NCBI GenBank assembly: GCA_000482145.1 | Contig: AUXH01000505.1 | Span: 1-14,151, forward strand | Direction of reading: 5' to 3' | Origin: Strigomonas culicis | Taxonomy: Eukaryota > Euglenozoa > Kinetoplastea > Trypanosomatida > Trypanosomatidae | DNA length: 14,151 nt | Part shown: one piece after another, positions 5,918-13,728 of the stretch | How the letters are laid out: each line of letters opens with the position of its first letter | Position numbering within the stretch: position 1 is the stretch's first letter | Notes under the pieces: model-generated | Seen by the model: only the letters and a program-made list of their open reading frames with translations | Told to the model about the DNA's origin: nothing | Databases searched by the model: none | Program-made: the position numbers and the translations under genes

Positions 5918-8152
5918 ATGCTGGCCAGAAGGTACGGTGCTCCGCTCTGCGCGCTGGCGCAGCCGCGGCTCCCGCAGCGGCTGCGGTCGACGTGGGCGGC
6001 GGGTGCCCTGCGGCCGCGCGTGAACGGGCGTGCCTGCGCGCGCGCGGCCACCGCGGTAGCCGTCCGCCACTACCGCGACATCAACGCGAACACGCTCGCG
6101 GACACACCCTCCGGCTACATCCAGGACCCGCGCGCACACCCGCGCGAGATGCGGCAGTACGAGCGCAGCGGCCTCTCCCGCACGAACGAGGCCGCGCTCG
6201 AGGCGGTGCGGCGCGAGCGTGAGCTGCTCTCGCGGGAGGAGCTCGCCTACCCCGGCTACGCCACGCGCGCGACGCTGGAGGCGAAGGAGACGGTGCTGGC
6301 CGCCGTCGACGCGGACCGCGACGCGCTGGCGGCCGCCGTCGCCGTCCTCGAGGGCGAGCGCGTGGCGCTGGCGGCGCAGCAGGGCCAGCTCGTGCTGAAG
6401 CCGCCGACGAAGGAGCGCGTGCTGCTGCTGCAGTGGCAGCAGCGGCAGCGGCGGCTGGCCGCCCTGGAGGACGCCTTCCAGGTCCCGGCGGCGCCGCGCG
6501 CGGCCTTCGACGTGCGGCTGAACGCGGACGGGACGGAGACGATCGTGGCGCGGCCGGCCGCGGCGGACCCCGCACTGCTGGGCCCGGTGGAGGAGGAGGC
6601 GGTGGACCCCGCGCTGCTGCAGCCGGAGGAGGTGCGCGTCGTGGCGGCCGATGTGCACCACGTACGGTACGTCCTCGCACTCGCCTACCGCCGCCTCGGG
6701 CGGTACGCGGCCGCGGAGGCGGAGGTGGCCGCCATCCTGCGCGAGGACGTGAGCAGCGTCGACGCCATCGAGTGCCTGCTGGAGCTCCTCACGGGGTTGG
6801 GGCAGCACGCGAAGGTGCGGCACTGGCTGGACTATCTCGCGGAGGGGTACGCGGCCGCCTGCCGCGAGGGGCGGCTGCGGCCGGTGGAGCCTGCCGCCAC
6901 CGACCGCGCGGATGCCGCTGACGAGCAGGTGGCTGAGGCGCCGGCGCTGACGCCGGTGGAGATGGCGATCAGCCTGCTGGCCGACATGATCGCGGAGGAG
7001 GGCGCGCGGCACTGCGCGCAGTACGGCGAGGGCGCGACGGCGCGGCACTTCGCCGCGATGCTGGTGCCGCTGGCCGAGCACCTCGGCACGGCCTACACCT
7101 CGCTGCTGCTCGTCGCGCTCTTCAAGTCGATCGACGAGTGCCACCTGCACGTCCGCGTCCGCGCGGCGGCCGAGGCGCGCGAGGCGCGGCGCGACCACTC
7201 CACCACCCCTGCTGCTGCTGCTGCTGCGGATGGTGGCCGGGCGCGGCGCATGGGCGCACAGATGCAGGGCGGCGGCGCCGCAACGGCGGCCGCCAGCGCC
7301 TACGGCTTCATCGCGGCCTTTCTCAAGACGGTGCTCGCGTGTAACATGGCGGCGCGCGTGGCGGACCCGCTGCGCTTCGAGTACTTCGCGCTCAGCAAGC
7401 TGTACGGCGTGCTGCGCGACAGCGGTCGCACCGCCGAGAGCTTCCGCATCGGCGAGCGGCTGCTGCGTCTCTATCGCGCGCACTCGGCGCCGTACCGCGA
7501 CCGCATGGCGGCCGCGGCCGCCCGCAAGGCGGGTGCGGCGCCGCCGGCCCCCTCGCCGCCGGACGCGCTCGATGACGTGGACGCGGACTACATCGATGCG
7601 TATATGCTGTACGTGAACGACACGGCGCGACTGCACCCGCGGGCGGGCCGCCAGCTGTGCCTGCAGGCGATGGATGAGCTGCCGGCGGCGCCGGGCCCGT
7701 GGTCGACGCTCGCCTTCCTGCTGCACCACGAGGACCCGAAGGGGAACCTGGAGAAGGCCGTCGTGGCCGCGCGCCACGCCCTCGAGCTCGACCCGCTGAA
7801 CCTACAGGTGGTGCTGCAGCTCGCGAACCTGTACAAGGCCGGCCAGCGCCTGGAGCTGTTCGGCCTCATGATGGACCGCTACCACCTCCTGGAGTACCTA
7901 CTCGAGCAGGGCGCGTCCGCGGCCGACATGGAGGCCACCGCACAGGAGATCTTGTCGAGCGAGAAGGTAGCGCTCGAGGGCGAGGTCGCGCAGGACGTGG
8001 CACTGCGCGAGCACCTGGCGCGTCTGGAGCAGTCGCTCACCTACACGATGCCGCTGAACGCGATGGAGCGCACCTTCGGCGAGCAGCCCACGGTCATGAT
8101 CACGCAGCAGACGCCGGAGGAGGCGGGGGTCGAGAAGCCCACTGAGCCGTAG
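5918..8152 (+). CDS. TPR-like repeat protein, probably mitochondrial, function unknown
   Basis: This 744-residue protein is rich in Ala, Arg, Glu and Leu. I do not recognise a named family. The first 50 or so residues hold many Arg and no acidic residue, ending near ARAATAVAVRHYRD, as expected for a mitochondrial targeting sequence. Residues of about 90-200 are helical and may be coiled coil. Two helical hairpins resembling tetratricopeptide repeats lie at about 249-282 (LALAYRRLGRYAAAEAEVAAI) and 283-316. Another set at about 595-665 includes the TPR-like LELDPLN turn, and a helical tail follows. A (GCT)5 run encodes a six-Ala stretch near residue 432 in a variable linker. TPR arrays usually carry protein or RNA partners, and many trypanosomatid mitoribosome and RNA-editing factors look like this, but a specific role would be a guess. 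The gene sits between two oxidoreductase genes. Confidence 0.85.
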   Translation: MLARRYGAPLCALAQPRLPQRLRSTWAAGALRPRVNGRACARAATAVAVRHYRDINANTLADTPSGYIQDPRAHPREMRQYERSGLSRTNEAALEAVRRERELLSREELAYPGYATRATLEAKETVLAAVDADRDALAAAVAVLEGERVALAAQQGQLVLKPPTKERVLLLQWQQRQRRLAALEDAFQVPAAPRAAFDVRLNADGTETIVARPAAADPALLGPVEEEAVDPALLQPEEVRVVAADVHHVRYVLALAYRRLGRYAAAEAEVAAILREDVSSVDAIECLLELLTGLGQHAKVRHWLDYLAEGYAAACREGRLRPVEPAATDRADAADEQVAEAPALTPVEMAISLLADMIAEEGARHCAQYGEGATARHFAAMLVPLAEHLGTAYTSLLLVALFKSIDECHLHVRVRAAAEAREARRDHSTTPAAAAAADGGRARRMGAQMQGGGAATAAASAYGFIAAFLKTVLACNMAARVADPLRFEYFALSKLYGVLRDSGRTAESFRIGERLLRLYRAHSAPYRDRMAAAAARKAGAAPPAPSPPDALDDVDADYIDAYMLYVNDTARLHPRAGRQLCLQAMDELPAAPGPWSTLAFLLHHEDPKGNLEKAVVAARHALELDPLNLQVVLQLANLYKAGQRLELFGLMMDRYHLLEYLLEQGASAADMEATAQEILSSEKVALEGEVAQDVALREHLARLEQSLTYTMPLNAMERTFGEQPTVMITQQTPEEAGVEKPTEP
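7211..7225 (+). repeat. (GCT)5 trinucleotide run in coding sequence
   Basis: Five GCT codons followed by GCG encode a poly-Ala stretch. Most Ala codons in this gene end in G or C, so the run of identical GCT codons stands out and probably arose by slippage in a tolerant linker. Confidence 0.85.
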
Positions 8153-8280
8153 GGTGGGGGGAGGTGATACCCCCGTGTGGCCTGCTGCGAGGCGACACCG
8201 CATCTGTTCTGTTCTAACAAACAACTCTCCTTTTTTTATTTAATTGTGATTTTTTTTTTCTGTGCCGTGCGTGCTGTCCC

Positions 8281-8337
8281 GTTGCCTTTTACTCTCTTGC
8301 ACTTCCTTTTTGCGCCCTCCTTCTCCTACATGACAAG
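8281..8337 (+). promoter_or_regulatory. Likely spliced-leader acceptor of the OYE gene
   Basis: A C/T-rich tract of roughly 45 bases ends near 8328, and the first AG after it is at 8336-8337, with a second at 8338-8339. The single ATG near 8330 would be removed by splicing. The leader would then be about 77 bases, more than half of it CA repeat. Confidence 0.55.
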
Positions 8338-8348
8338 AGTAACCAAAC

Positions 8349-8349
<1 letters not shown>

Positions 8350-8391
<42 letters not shown>
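8350..8391 (+). repeat. (AC)21 microsatellite in the OYE 5' leader
   Basis: Twenty-one perfect AC units occur on the coding strand, ending 23 bases before the start codon at 8415. It is the longest CA tract in the window and the one closest to a start codon. Confidence 0.95.
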
Positions 8392-8393
<2 letters not shown>

Positions 8394-8414
8394 TCTGTTC
8401 GATTGTTGCTGTCC

Positions 8415-9527
8415 ATGTCGGCGAAGCTCTTCACCCCGTGGTCGCTGGGCTCACTAGAGCTGCCCAACCGCATCGTGGTGCCGCCCATGTGCATGTACAT
8501 GTGCAAGGACGGCAAGATGGGGCCCTTTCACGCCATGCATGTCGGTAGCCTCGCCACGTCGGGCGCCGGGCTCGTCATCCTGGAGGCGGCCGGCGTGGTG
8601 CCGGAGGGGCGCATCACACCCAACTGCGTCGGGTTGTGGGACGACGCGTGCGCGGCGTCGTACAGAGAGATCCTCGCCGGAGTGCGCAGCTACGCGCCGG
8701 ACGTGGCGCTGGCGGTGCAGATCAACCACGCGGGCCGCAAGGGCTCCGCGCACACGCCGGCCGCGCAGGAGGGCGGCAAATCCGGGCGGGTGCCGCCGGC
8801 GGAGGGCGGCTGGGAGCCGGTCGGGCCCTCCGCCATCGCGCACGGGGCGAAGCATCTGCCGCCGCGCGCGCTGACGACCGCGGAGGTGCAGCAGGTTGTG
8901 CGGGACTTTGAGGCGGCCACGCGGCGCGCGGACGCGCTGGGCTTCGCCGGCGTGGAGCTGCACTTCGCCCACGGGTACCTGGTGCATCAGTTTCTCTCGC
9001 CCCTGTCCAACCAGCGCACGGACGCGTACGGCGGCAGCGACGAGAAGCGCGAGCGGCTCGCGCTGGAGATCTTCGAGGCGTGCCGCGCGGCGCTGTCGCC
9101 GGCGAAGCCGCTGTGGGTGCGCGTGTCGGCGACGGACTGGATGCCGGACGGCTGGGACGTGCCGCGGACGGTGGCGCTGTGCAACAAGCTGAAGGCGCTG
9201 GGCTGCGCCGCGGTGCACGTCAGCTCCGGCGGCCTCGTCGACGAGCAGAAGATCGAGGTCGGGCCCGGGTACCAGGTGCGCTTCGCGCGCGCGGTGCGCG
9301 AGGGTACCGGGCTGCCCACCATCGGCGTCGGCATGATCACAGAGGCGCTGCAGGCGGAGCTGGTGCTGGAAGAGGGCAGCGTGGACGCCATCGGCGTCGC
9401 GCGGGGTATCTTGTTCAACCCCCACTGGCCCTACGAGGCCGCGCGCGTGCTGGGCGGCAAGATCACCGCGCCCTCGAGCTACTGGCGTGGCACCCTGTAC
9501 CCGTACCGCTCCATCTACAACAAGTGA
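8415..9527 (+). CDS. YqjM-type Old Yellow Enzyme (NADH:flavin oxidoreductase)
   Basis: This 370-residue FMN-dependent ene-reductase reduces activated C=C bonds of enals, enones and similar compounds with NAD(P)H. It matches the bacterial YqjM class rather than the classical yeast type. The N-terminal PPMCMY block places Cys26 and Tyr28 at the same numbers as the redox-tuning Cys26 and Tyr28 of Bacillus YqjM. VQINHAGRK gives Gln102 and Lys109. HFAHGYLVHQF supplies the substrate-binding His183 and His186 and Tyr188. FLSPLSNQRTDAYGGS is the family signature, and Arg236 in WVRVSATDW is the flavin-contacting Arg. A short insertion of about 19 residues between 109 and 183 explains the offset from YqjM. 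All key residues are present, so activity is likely. There is no targeting peptide or C-terminal glycosomal tripeptide; it is probably cytosolic. The start is the ATG at 8415; TTG upstream is not credible in a eukaryote. Bacterial origin is inferred from class. Confidence 0.96.
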   Translation: MSAKLFTPWSLGSLELPNRIVVPPMCMYMCKDGKMGPFHAMHVGSLATSGAGLVILEAAGVVPEGRITPNCVGLWDDACAASYREILAGVRSYAPDVALAVQINHAGRKGSAHTPAAQEGGKSGRVPPAEGGWEPVGPSAIAHGAKHLPPRALTTAEVQQVVRDFEAATRRADALGFAGVELHFAHGYLVHQFLSPLSNQRTDAYGGSDEKRERLALEIFEACRAALSPAKPLWVRVSATDWMPDGWDVPRTVALCNKLKALGCAAVHVSSGGLVDEQKIEVGPGYQVRFARAVREGTGLPTIGVGMITEALQAELVLEEGSVDAIGVARGILFNPHWPYEAARVLGGKITAPSSYWRGTLYPYRSIYNK

Positions 9528-9620
9528 GCGGCTGAGAGGTTTCCTTGTTGTTGCGAGGATGGGGATGGGTAACAGTATCTTTTTCACCTCATGCCAACGT
9601 CGATGCGGACGCACGCACGC

Positions 9621-9640
9621 ACACACACACACACACACAC
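9621..9640 (+). repeat. (AC)10 microsatellite
   Basis: Ten AC units occur on the coding strand just downstream of the OYE gene, preceded by GCAC units that look like decayed or precursor repeats. Confidence 0.9.
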
Positions 9641-10250
9641 AAGAATACATGAACACTCTTTACAAGAATGCCCATCGTAGACGGTAAAAAAGGCATCTAC
9701 TTAATACAAAACGGGAACACAAACAAAATAAACACAAAAACAAAACAAACAAACAAACAAAAAAATAAAAGAAGCATACATACACACAAATCTATATATG
9801 CAATGAGATGAAGACAAAAGAACTCCTTCAAGTGCAAACATTCATGCGTGTTGAGGAAACACCTACACAAAACAAACAAACAGAAAACCTTCACGTATAG
9901 GGGCAATTAGCTACAGTATGCATAGTTTTTATGGTTATCGTCGAATGCGTAAGCGAGTGTTGGCAGTATTTACTTTCCTGCACACTGTTTGAACCTTATT
10001 ATTTTTCTTATTGATTCATTATTCCTTTTTTTTTTCATTCAGCTGTCTTCATGGACAACGAAAAATAAACTCATTTGATTCCTTCTGTCTTTTCCTCCCC
10101 TTTCCGTTTTAAAGGAGTGCTTGTGAGTACGGCAAACTGTATCCCTATCCCATTGAATATCGACCTTTTCTTTTTCTTTCTTTCCCCGATAAGCTAGCAG
10201 GAAAACAACATCAACACCTTTACATCTATTTATTTCATTAGATCATTAGA

Positions 10251-10299
10251 TTCCCTCTTCTCTCTCTCATTATTTTCTTTGTTTCTTTATTTGCTGCAG
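10251..10299 (+). promoter_or_regulatory. Spliced-leader acceptor of the KEN-motif protein gene
   Basis: A pyrimidine tract at 10251-10290 leads into TTTGCTGCAG with AG at 10298-10299, a textbook acceptor. The ATG at 10315 is 15 bases further on, making it the first start codon in the mature message. Confidence 0.65.
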
Positions 10300-10314
10300 C
10301 TGCCCACCCTCCGC

Positions 10315-11787
10315 ATGCACCGAGCCCTGCCGCGCTCACCGGAGGCGGTGGCCGACACGTGGCCGGTCGAGGCCGTGCGCCGCTACCCAACCATGTACCG
10401 CGACCGCCGCGCGGCGCCTGCCTCGCGCACGCCGCCGCGCGTCGCGTCCCCGCCGGAGGCGCCGCCGCCCCGCCGCGGCCATGACCACGACGCGGCGCAC
10501 GACTGCGCGCTCTGCGACCTCTACGCCGCACTGCAGCGCGACCGACCGTCCCCCGGACGGGCGCTGCCCACCGCGACGCCGGATGCGAAGAAGAAAGAGG
10601 TGTCTTTTTCCTTCGAGCGCGCGACGCCGCTCGCCTGGCGGCCGGCGACCGACCCGGCGCGCCCCGCGCACGCCTTCACCCCCTACCGCAGCACCAGCAC
10701 ACCTCGCCGCGGGCCCCAGTCATCGGAAGAGGAGGAGGAGGAGGAAGGCAGCGACCTGTCCATGGCCGACGCGGTGGTGGTGCGTGCCGACCCCGCGCAG
10801 CCCGCGCGGCGCCGCGGCTCGCCCCCGCGCGCCGCGGCGCCCGCTGGCGTGCCCGTGCACGCACCGCCGACGACGCCGCCGCGCGCGCGCGGCAAGGGCG
10901 CCGGCGACTACCACCCGGACGCGCGGCGGCTCTTCAACGACCTGCCGGCGTCGTGCGGCGCACCCGGCGCGGCGCCGCCGCAGCGCCACCCTGTCGTGCC
11001 GCAGACCGCGAACCACCCGACCGGCGTCGGCGGCGGCAACTACGCGATGCGCCAGTATCGCGCCGGCGTCGAGCAGGTGCTGGGCGTGGACCCCGCGCGG
11101 GTGGCCGGCCGACCGCGGTACGTGCGCGCGCGCGCCAGCGGGACGGACGCGCGGCGGCTGGTGCGGGCCGGCGACCTTCACTTCTACCAGCGCGCGCACA
11201 ACCACCTGCGCGAGCTGGACGGCAACCGGCACCTGCACTACGGCCACGCCGCGGACGACGCGAACCGCCGTATCACCGGGGCGGAGCGCGACACGCTGCT
11301 GCTGGCGGCCGCGCGCGCCGCGCAGGGCGCCGGCGCGACGCTGTACCCCTCCGCCATCGACCCGGCGGCCTACCGCGTCGATGGCGCTGCGCGCGCGCTG
11401 CTGCGGGCGCCGGCGGGGAAGGAGAATCCCCCGACACCCGGCACCGCAGACGTGTCGTGGCGGAGTGACGGGCTCGTGCGGTCGCACCTCTGCGGCGACA
11501 GCGCCGGCGGGTCGTCCGCGGTGTGGGGGGAGGAGGATGCGGATGCCGCGGCGGCGGCGCACCGCCGCGTACTGCCCTTCGCGCCGCTCCTGTCGCCGCT
11601 GCTGCGGGAGGTGAACGAGTGCCTGCTCGCGCGCGGCCTGGGCCCGCTCGCCGCGATCTGGGCCGCGCCGCGCGCACAGCAGGACCGGGTGCTGCAGGGC
11701 ATCGGCTTCTCGCTGCGTGAGCGGAATCTCATCTTGTGGGAGCTGGAGCGGCTGGTGCGGGCGACGTCGTCGCGCTGCTGCGTGTAG
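10315..11787 (+). CDS. Unrecognised, largely disordered protein with a KEN motif
   Basis: This 490-residue protein matches no family I recognise. The first 200 residues are rich in Pro, Arg and Ala and look disordered, with many SP/TP sites and a run of seven Glu at 138-144. A cluster of His56, His58, His62, Cys64 and Cys67 (ending HDCALC) could bind a metal ion. A more ordered, helical section at about 242-340 includes YQRAHNHLRELDG. A KEN tripeptide at 369-371, directly followed by PPTPGT, resembles an APC/C degron next to a kinase site. A second helical block at about 419-483 ends in RCCV, where the paired Cys might be acylated. Such features occur in cell-cycle and cytoskeletal proteins, but this is inference only. 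Start choice is supported by the splice acceptor 15 bases upstream. The coding call rests on its length, composition and placement. Confidence 0.82.
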   Translation: MHRALPRSPEAVADTWPVEAVRRYPTMYRDRRAAPASRTPPRVASPPEAPPPRRGHDHDAAHDCALCDLYAALQRDRPSPGRALPTATPDAKKKEVSFSFERATPLAWRPATDPARPAHAFTPYRSTSTPRRGPQSSEEEEEEEGSDLSMADAVVVRADPAQPARRRGSPPRAAAPAGVPVHAPPTTPPRARGKGAGDYHPDARRLFNDLPASCGAPGAAPPQRHPVVPQTANHPTGVGGGNYAMRQYRAGVEQVLGVDPARVAGRPRYVRARASGTDARRLVRAGDLHFYQRAHNHLRELDGNRHLHYGHAADDANRRITGAERDTLLLAAARAAQGAGATLYPSAIDPAAYRVDGAARALLRAPAGKENPPTPGTADVSWRSDGLVRSHLCGDSAGGSSAVWGEEDADAAAAAHRRVLPFAPLLSPLLREVNECLLARGLGPLAAIWAAPRAQQDRVLQGIGFSLRERNLILWELERLVRATSSRCCV

Positions 11788-11878
11788 GCGCGCCGTCTTG
11801 GCTCGGGGAGATGACTTGTTTCCCTCCTTTTGTTTTTGTCATTTTCTGGGTTTTCTTGTACACGCTGCTCTCTTTCAT

Positions 11879-11894
11879 ACACACACACACACAC
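11879..11894 (+). repeat. (AC)8 microsatellite
   Basis: Eight AC units occur on the coding strand about 90 bases after the stop codon of the preceding gene. Confidence 0.85.
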
Positions 11895-12130
11895 ATTCTC
11901 ACTTGTTCGTTTATTTATCCCTTCCTTCCTTTCTTTATATATAGGTCTAAAAAGAAAAGGATCGACTCGTTGTATCCTTTTGCGATGCCTGATGTCTATC
12001 CATTATGACTGTAGCCAACACACCTTTTCTCCCCGTCCCCTTTGCTGTGTGCACACGAAGGAAGTGAAACTCTCGATAGTCTTCACAAAGATACAACACA
12101 CATAATCTCAATAAAGAAGGAAGTATACCA

Positions 12131-12248
12131 TTTGTTCCTTCTTTTTTTTTTTTCATTGCTGTTTTTTATTATTATCATTTGGTGCGTGCTTGTTTACTTA
12201 TTATCATAAACGCACCCCGACACGCATGTCCGTTGCACCTCGTAACAG
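12131..12248 (+). promoter_or_regulatory. Candidate spliced-leader acceptor that sets the membrane protein start
   Basis: A T-rich tract at 12131-12153 is followed by more T-rich sequence, and no AG occurs after about 12122 until AG 12247-12248. By the usual first-AG rule the message would begin at 12249, 10 bases before the ATG at 12259, and the ATG at 12226 would be lost. An older acceptor at 12058-12059 would keep both. Confidence 0.45.
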
Positions 12249-12258
12249 TGTCTTTGGC

Positions 12259-13728
12259 ATGCGCAGCGCGCGGCGCCGCTCATCGTTTACAACGCTTGCC
12301 CTCGCGCTTCTGGCCTCGGTGCTGATGGTGGTGGCGACGGCACCCACGGTCGCTGCCGCGGACGTGACCGGCTCCATGAGCGTGAACGGGACCTCCTTCT
12401 TCTGGCAGCTGCTGCTGGAGTCGGCGGCGAGTGCCAATGAGGCGTCGACGCTGATCAGTGCCTTCCAGACGGACTTCAAGACGGCGCTGGACAGCGCCAG
12501 CATCACGTACACCTCCGTGACGCCCGCGCTGGATACGAACCCTGTGACGCCCGCGAGCTTCTACATCAACTACACGGTGGTGCCGGCCAGCGCCGGCGAT
12601 ACGCTGGATGCGAACGCGATCTATGCCGCCTTTTTCGCGAGTGTCCTCACCAATGTGAACACCTTCGTGGATGCGATGAAGACGTCCCTGAAAGCGTCGT
12701 ACGGAGACCTGATGCCGGCCACCGCCGTACACGGATGGGATCCGCCGACCCTCACGGCCTTCTACGAGGAGGTGGCCGCGAACACGGAAGCGCTGAACAC
12801 GGAGGTGGTCGTTGTGGAGAGCAACACGTCGGATGTCATCTTCTTCCTCACCGGCGACTACGACGGCTGGACGCTGGCGGTGCAGAGTTTCGAGTCCGAC
12901 ATGTCTGCCGCGCTGGCGTCCGCCGCCGTCAACGTGCTGGCTCGGCACAACTTCAAGTTCACCGTCAGCATCACGGCGGTGCAGCACGTGCAGAACACGG
13001 ACGGGAAGTCCACGCGGCCGACGCTGAAGCTCTACGCGACGGTGACGCAGGGGATGGGCAGCGAGGCGACGGATGCGTGGAACAAGAGCCAGATCGTGTC
13101 CGTGTTGACCGCGGGCAACTACGCCAACGTCACGCGCTACTACTACTACAACGGCGGGAGCAGCTCGATCAAGCGGCTGCCCACAGAGGCGGCCGTCCGC
13201 GCCGCGGTCGCGGCGGCGGTCAGCACGACGACGCCGACCGTTTCCATCGGCCCCGACGTCGGCGCCTTGAACTGGGAGTGTGACCAGACTTGTATGGCCA
13301 TGGTCTTCATGGCGGCGGCCGTTGGCGGCCTGATGCTCATCACCTTCATCGTGGTCGTCACGATCGTCTGCTGCTGCTTCGACACCACCCACAAGGACGG
13401 GGGGTACCGCCGCGCCTCGGCCGTGGAGGTGCCACCCTACCCGGACCGCGGCGGCGTGGCCAACGCAGCGCCAGGCATGAATACCAGTATCGCCCCGAAG
13501 CCGAACGTGATTGTGGACAACGCTTCCAGTGGCTACAACAGTGATGAAGACCTCAACCCGCTGGCCGGTAACCAGAACTATCAGTACCAGACAGCGGTCA
13601 ACACGCTGTACACGCAGAGCGCGGCGCCGGTCGCCCCCTCTCCAACCTTTGCCAACCCCACCCCGCCCTATGGGATGAGCGGCCCCCTGCCGCCAGGGGC
13701 GGACGCCTATCCACGCGCAGGTCCATAA
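12259..13728 (+). CDS. Type I membrane glycoprotein with duplicated ectodomain module
   Basis: This is a 489-residue protein of unrecognised family. Residues 1-34 form a signal peptide (Arg-rich start, hydrophobic core LALALLASVLMVV, likely cut after VAAA). The ectodomain of about 35-340 has sequons at N43, N104, N189, N275 and N290. Two modules share a pattern: AFQTDFKTALDSA at 68-80 and SFESDMSAALASA at 213-225, each followed by two predicted strands and another helix. The only ectodomain cysteines, C341 and C345, flank DQT just before the membrane segment at 346-370. Three Cys at 371-373 on the inner side suit palmitoylation. The tail of about 115 residues is rich in Pro, Asn, Tyr and Ser. 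The start at 12259 is preferred because the first AG after the pyrimidine tract is at 12247-12248; the in-frame ATG at 12226 would add 11 residues. It is probably a surface, flagellar or endomembrane protein; its ligand is unknown. Confidence 0.88.
   Translation: MRSARRRSSFTTLALALLASVLMVVATAPTVAAADVTGSMSVNGTSFFWQLLLESAASANEASTLISAFQTDFKTALDSASITYTSVTPALDTNPVTPASFYINYTVVPASAGDTLDANAIYAAFFASVLTNVNTFVDAMKTSLKASYGDLMPATAVHGWDPPTLTAFYEEVAANTEALNTEVVVVESNTSDVIFFLTGDYDGWTLAVQSFESDMSAALASAAVNVLARHNFKFTVSITAVQHVQNTDGKSTRPTLKLYATVTQGMGSEATDAWNKSQIVSVLTAGNYANVTRYYYYNGGSSSIKRLPTEAAVRAAVAAAVSTTTPTVSIGPDVGALNWECDQTCMAMVFMAAAVGGLMLITFIVVVTIVCCCFDTTHKDGGYRRASAVEVPPYPDRGGVANAAPGMNTSIAPKPNVIVDNASSGYNSDEDLNPLAGNQNYQYQTAVNTLYTQSAAPVAPSPTFANPTPPYGMSGPLPPGADAYPRAGP

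Larger units (their letters stand above)
8153..8414 (+). other. Short spacer between TPR protein and OYE genes
   Basis: This 262-base gap is the smallest in the window and must hold the end of one transcript and the splice signals of the next. Pyrimidine tracts lie at about 8221-8260 and 8281-8328, then AG at 8336-8337, then a (CA)21 run, then the start codon. No gene is seen. Confidence 0.7.
9528..10314 (+). other. AT-rich spacer between OYE and the KEN-motif protein gene
   Basis: No gene is supported on either strand. A (CA)10 run lies at 9621-9640, followed by an A-rich stretch with repeated AAAC/AAAAC units at about 9715-9765. Pyrimidine tracts lie at about 10021-10040, 10081-10105 and 10251-10290. 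Between about 10053 and 10315 no ATG is present on the + strand, which fits a leader. Confidence 0.65.
11788..12258 (+). other. Spacer between the KEN-motif protein and membrane protein genes
   Basis: No gene is seen. It holds a (CA)8 run at 11879-11894, T-rich tracts at 11820-11850, a pyrimidine patch at about 12022-12043 with AG at 12058-12059, and the tract at 12131-12153 that precedes the membrane protein gene. An ATG at 12226 in frame with the next gene lies here and is discussed under that gene. Confidence 0.6.

Noticed and set aside
5906..7777. Long open frame on the minus strand (about 620 codons) opposite the TPR protein gene
   Set aside because: It is a mirror frame produced by high GC at third codon positions. 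Its translation is Arg/Gly/His-rich without domains, it has no pyrimidine tract before it on that strand, and it opposes a gene with a clear splice signal.
8403..8414. TTG start four codons upstream of the OYE
   Set aside because: A non-ATG start is not expected, and from the ATG at 8415 the key Cys26, Tyr28, Gln102 and Lys109 fall at the same numbers as in YqjM.
10279..10314. TTG start for the KEN-motif protein
   Set aside because: It lies upstream of the splice acceptor at 10298-10299, so it would not be in the mature message.
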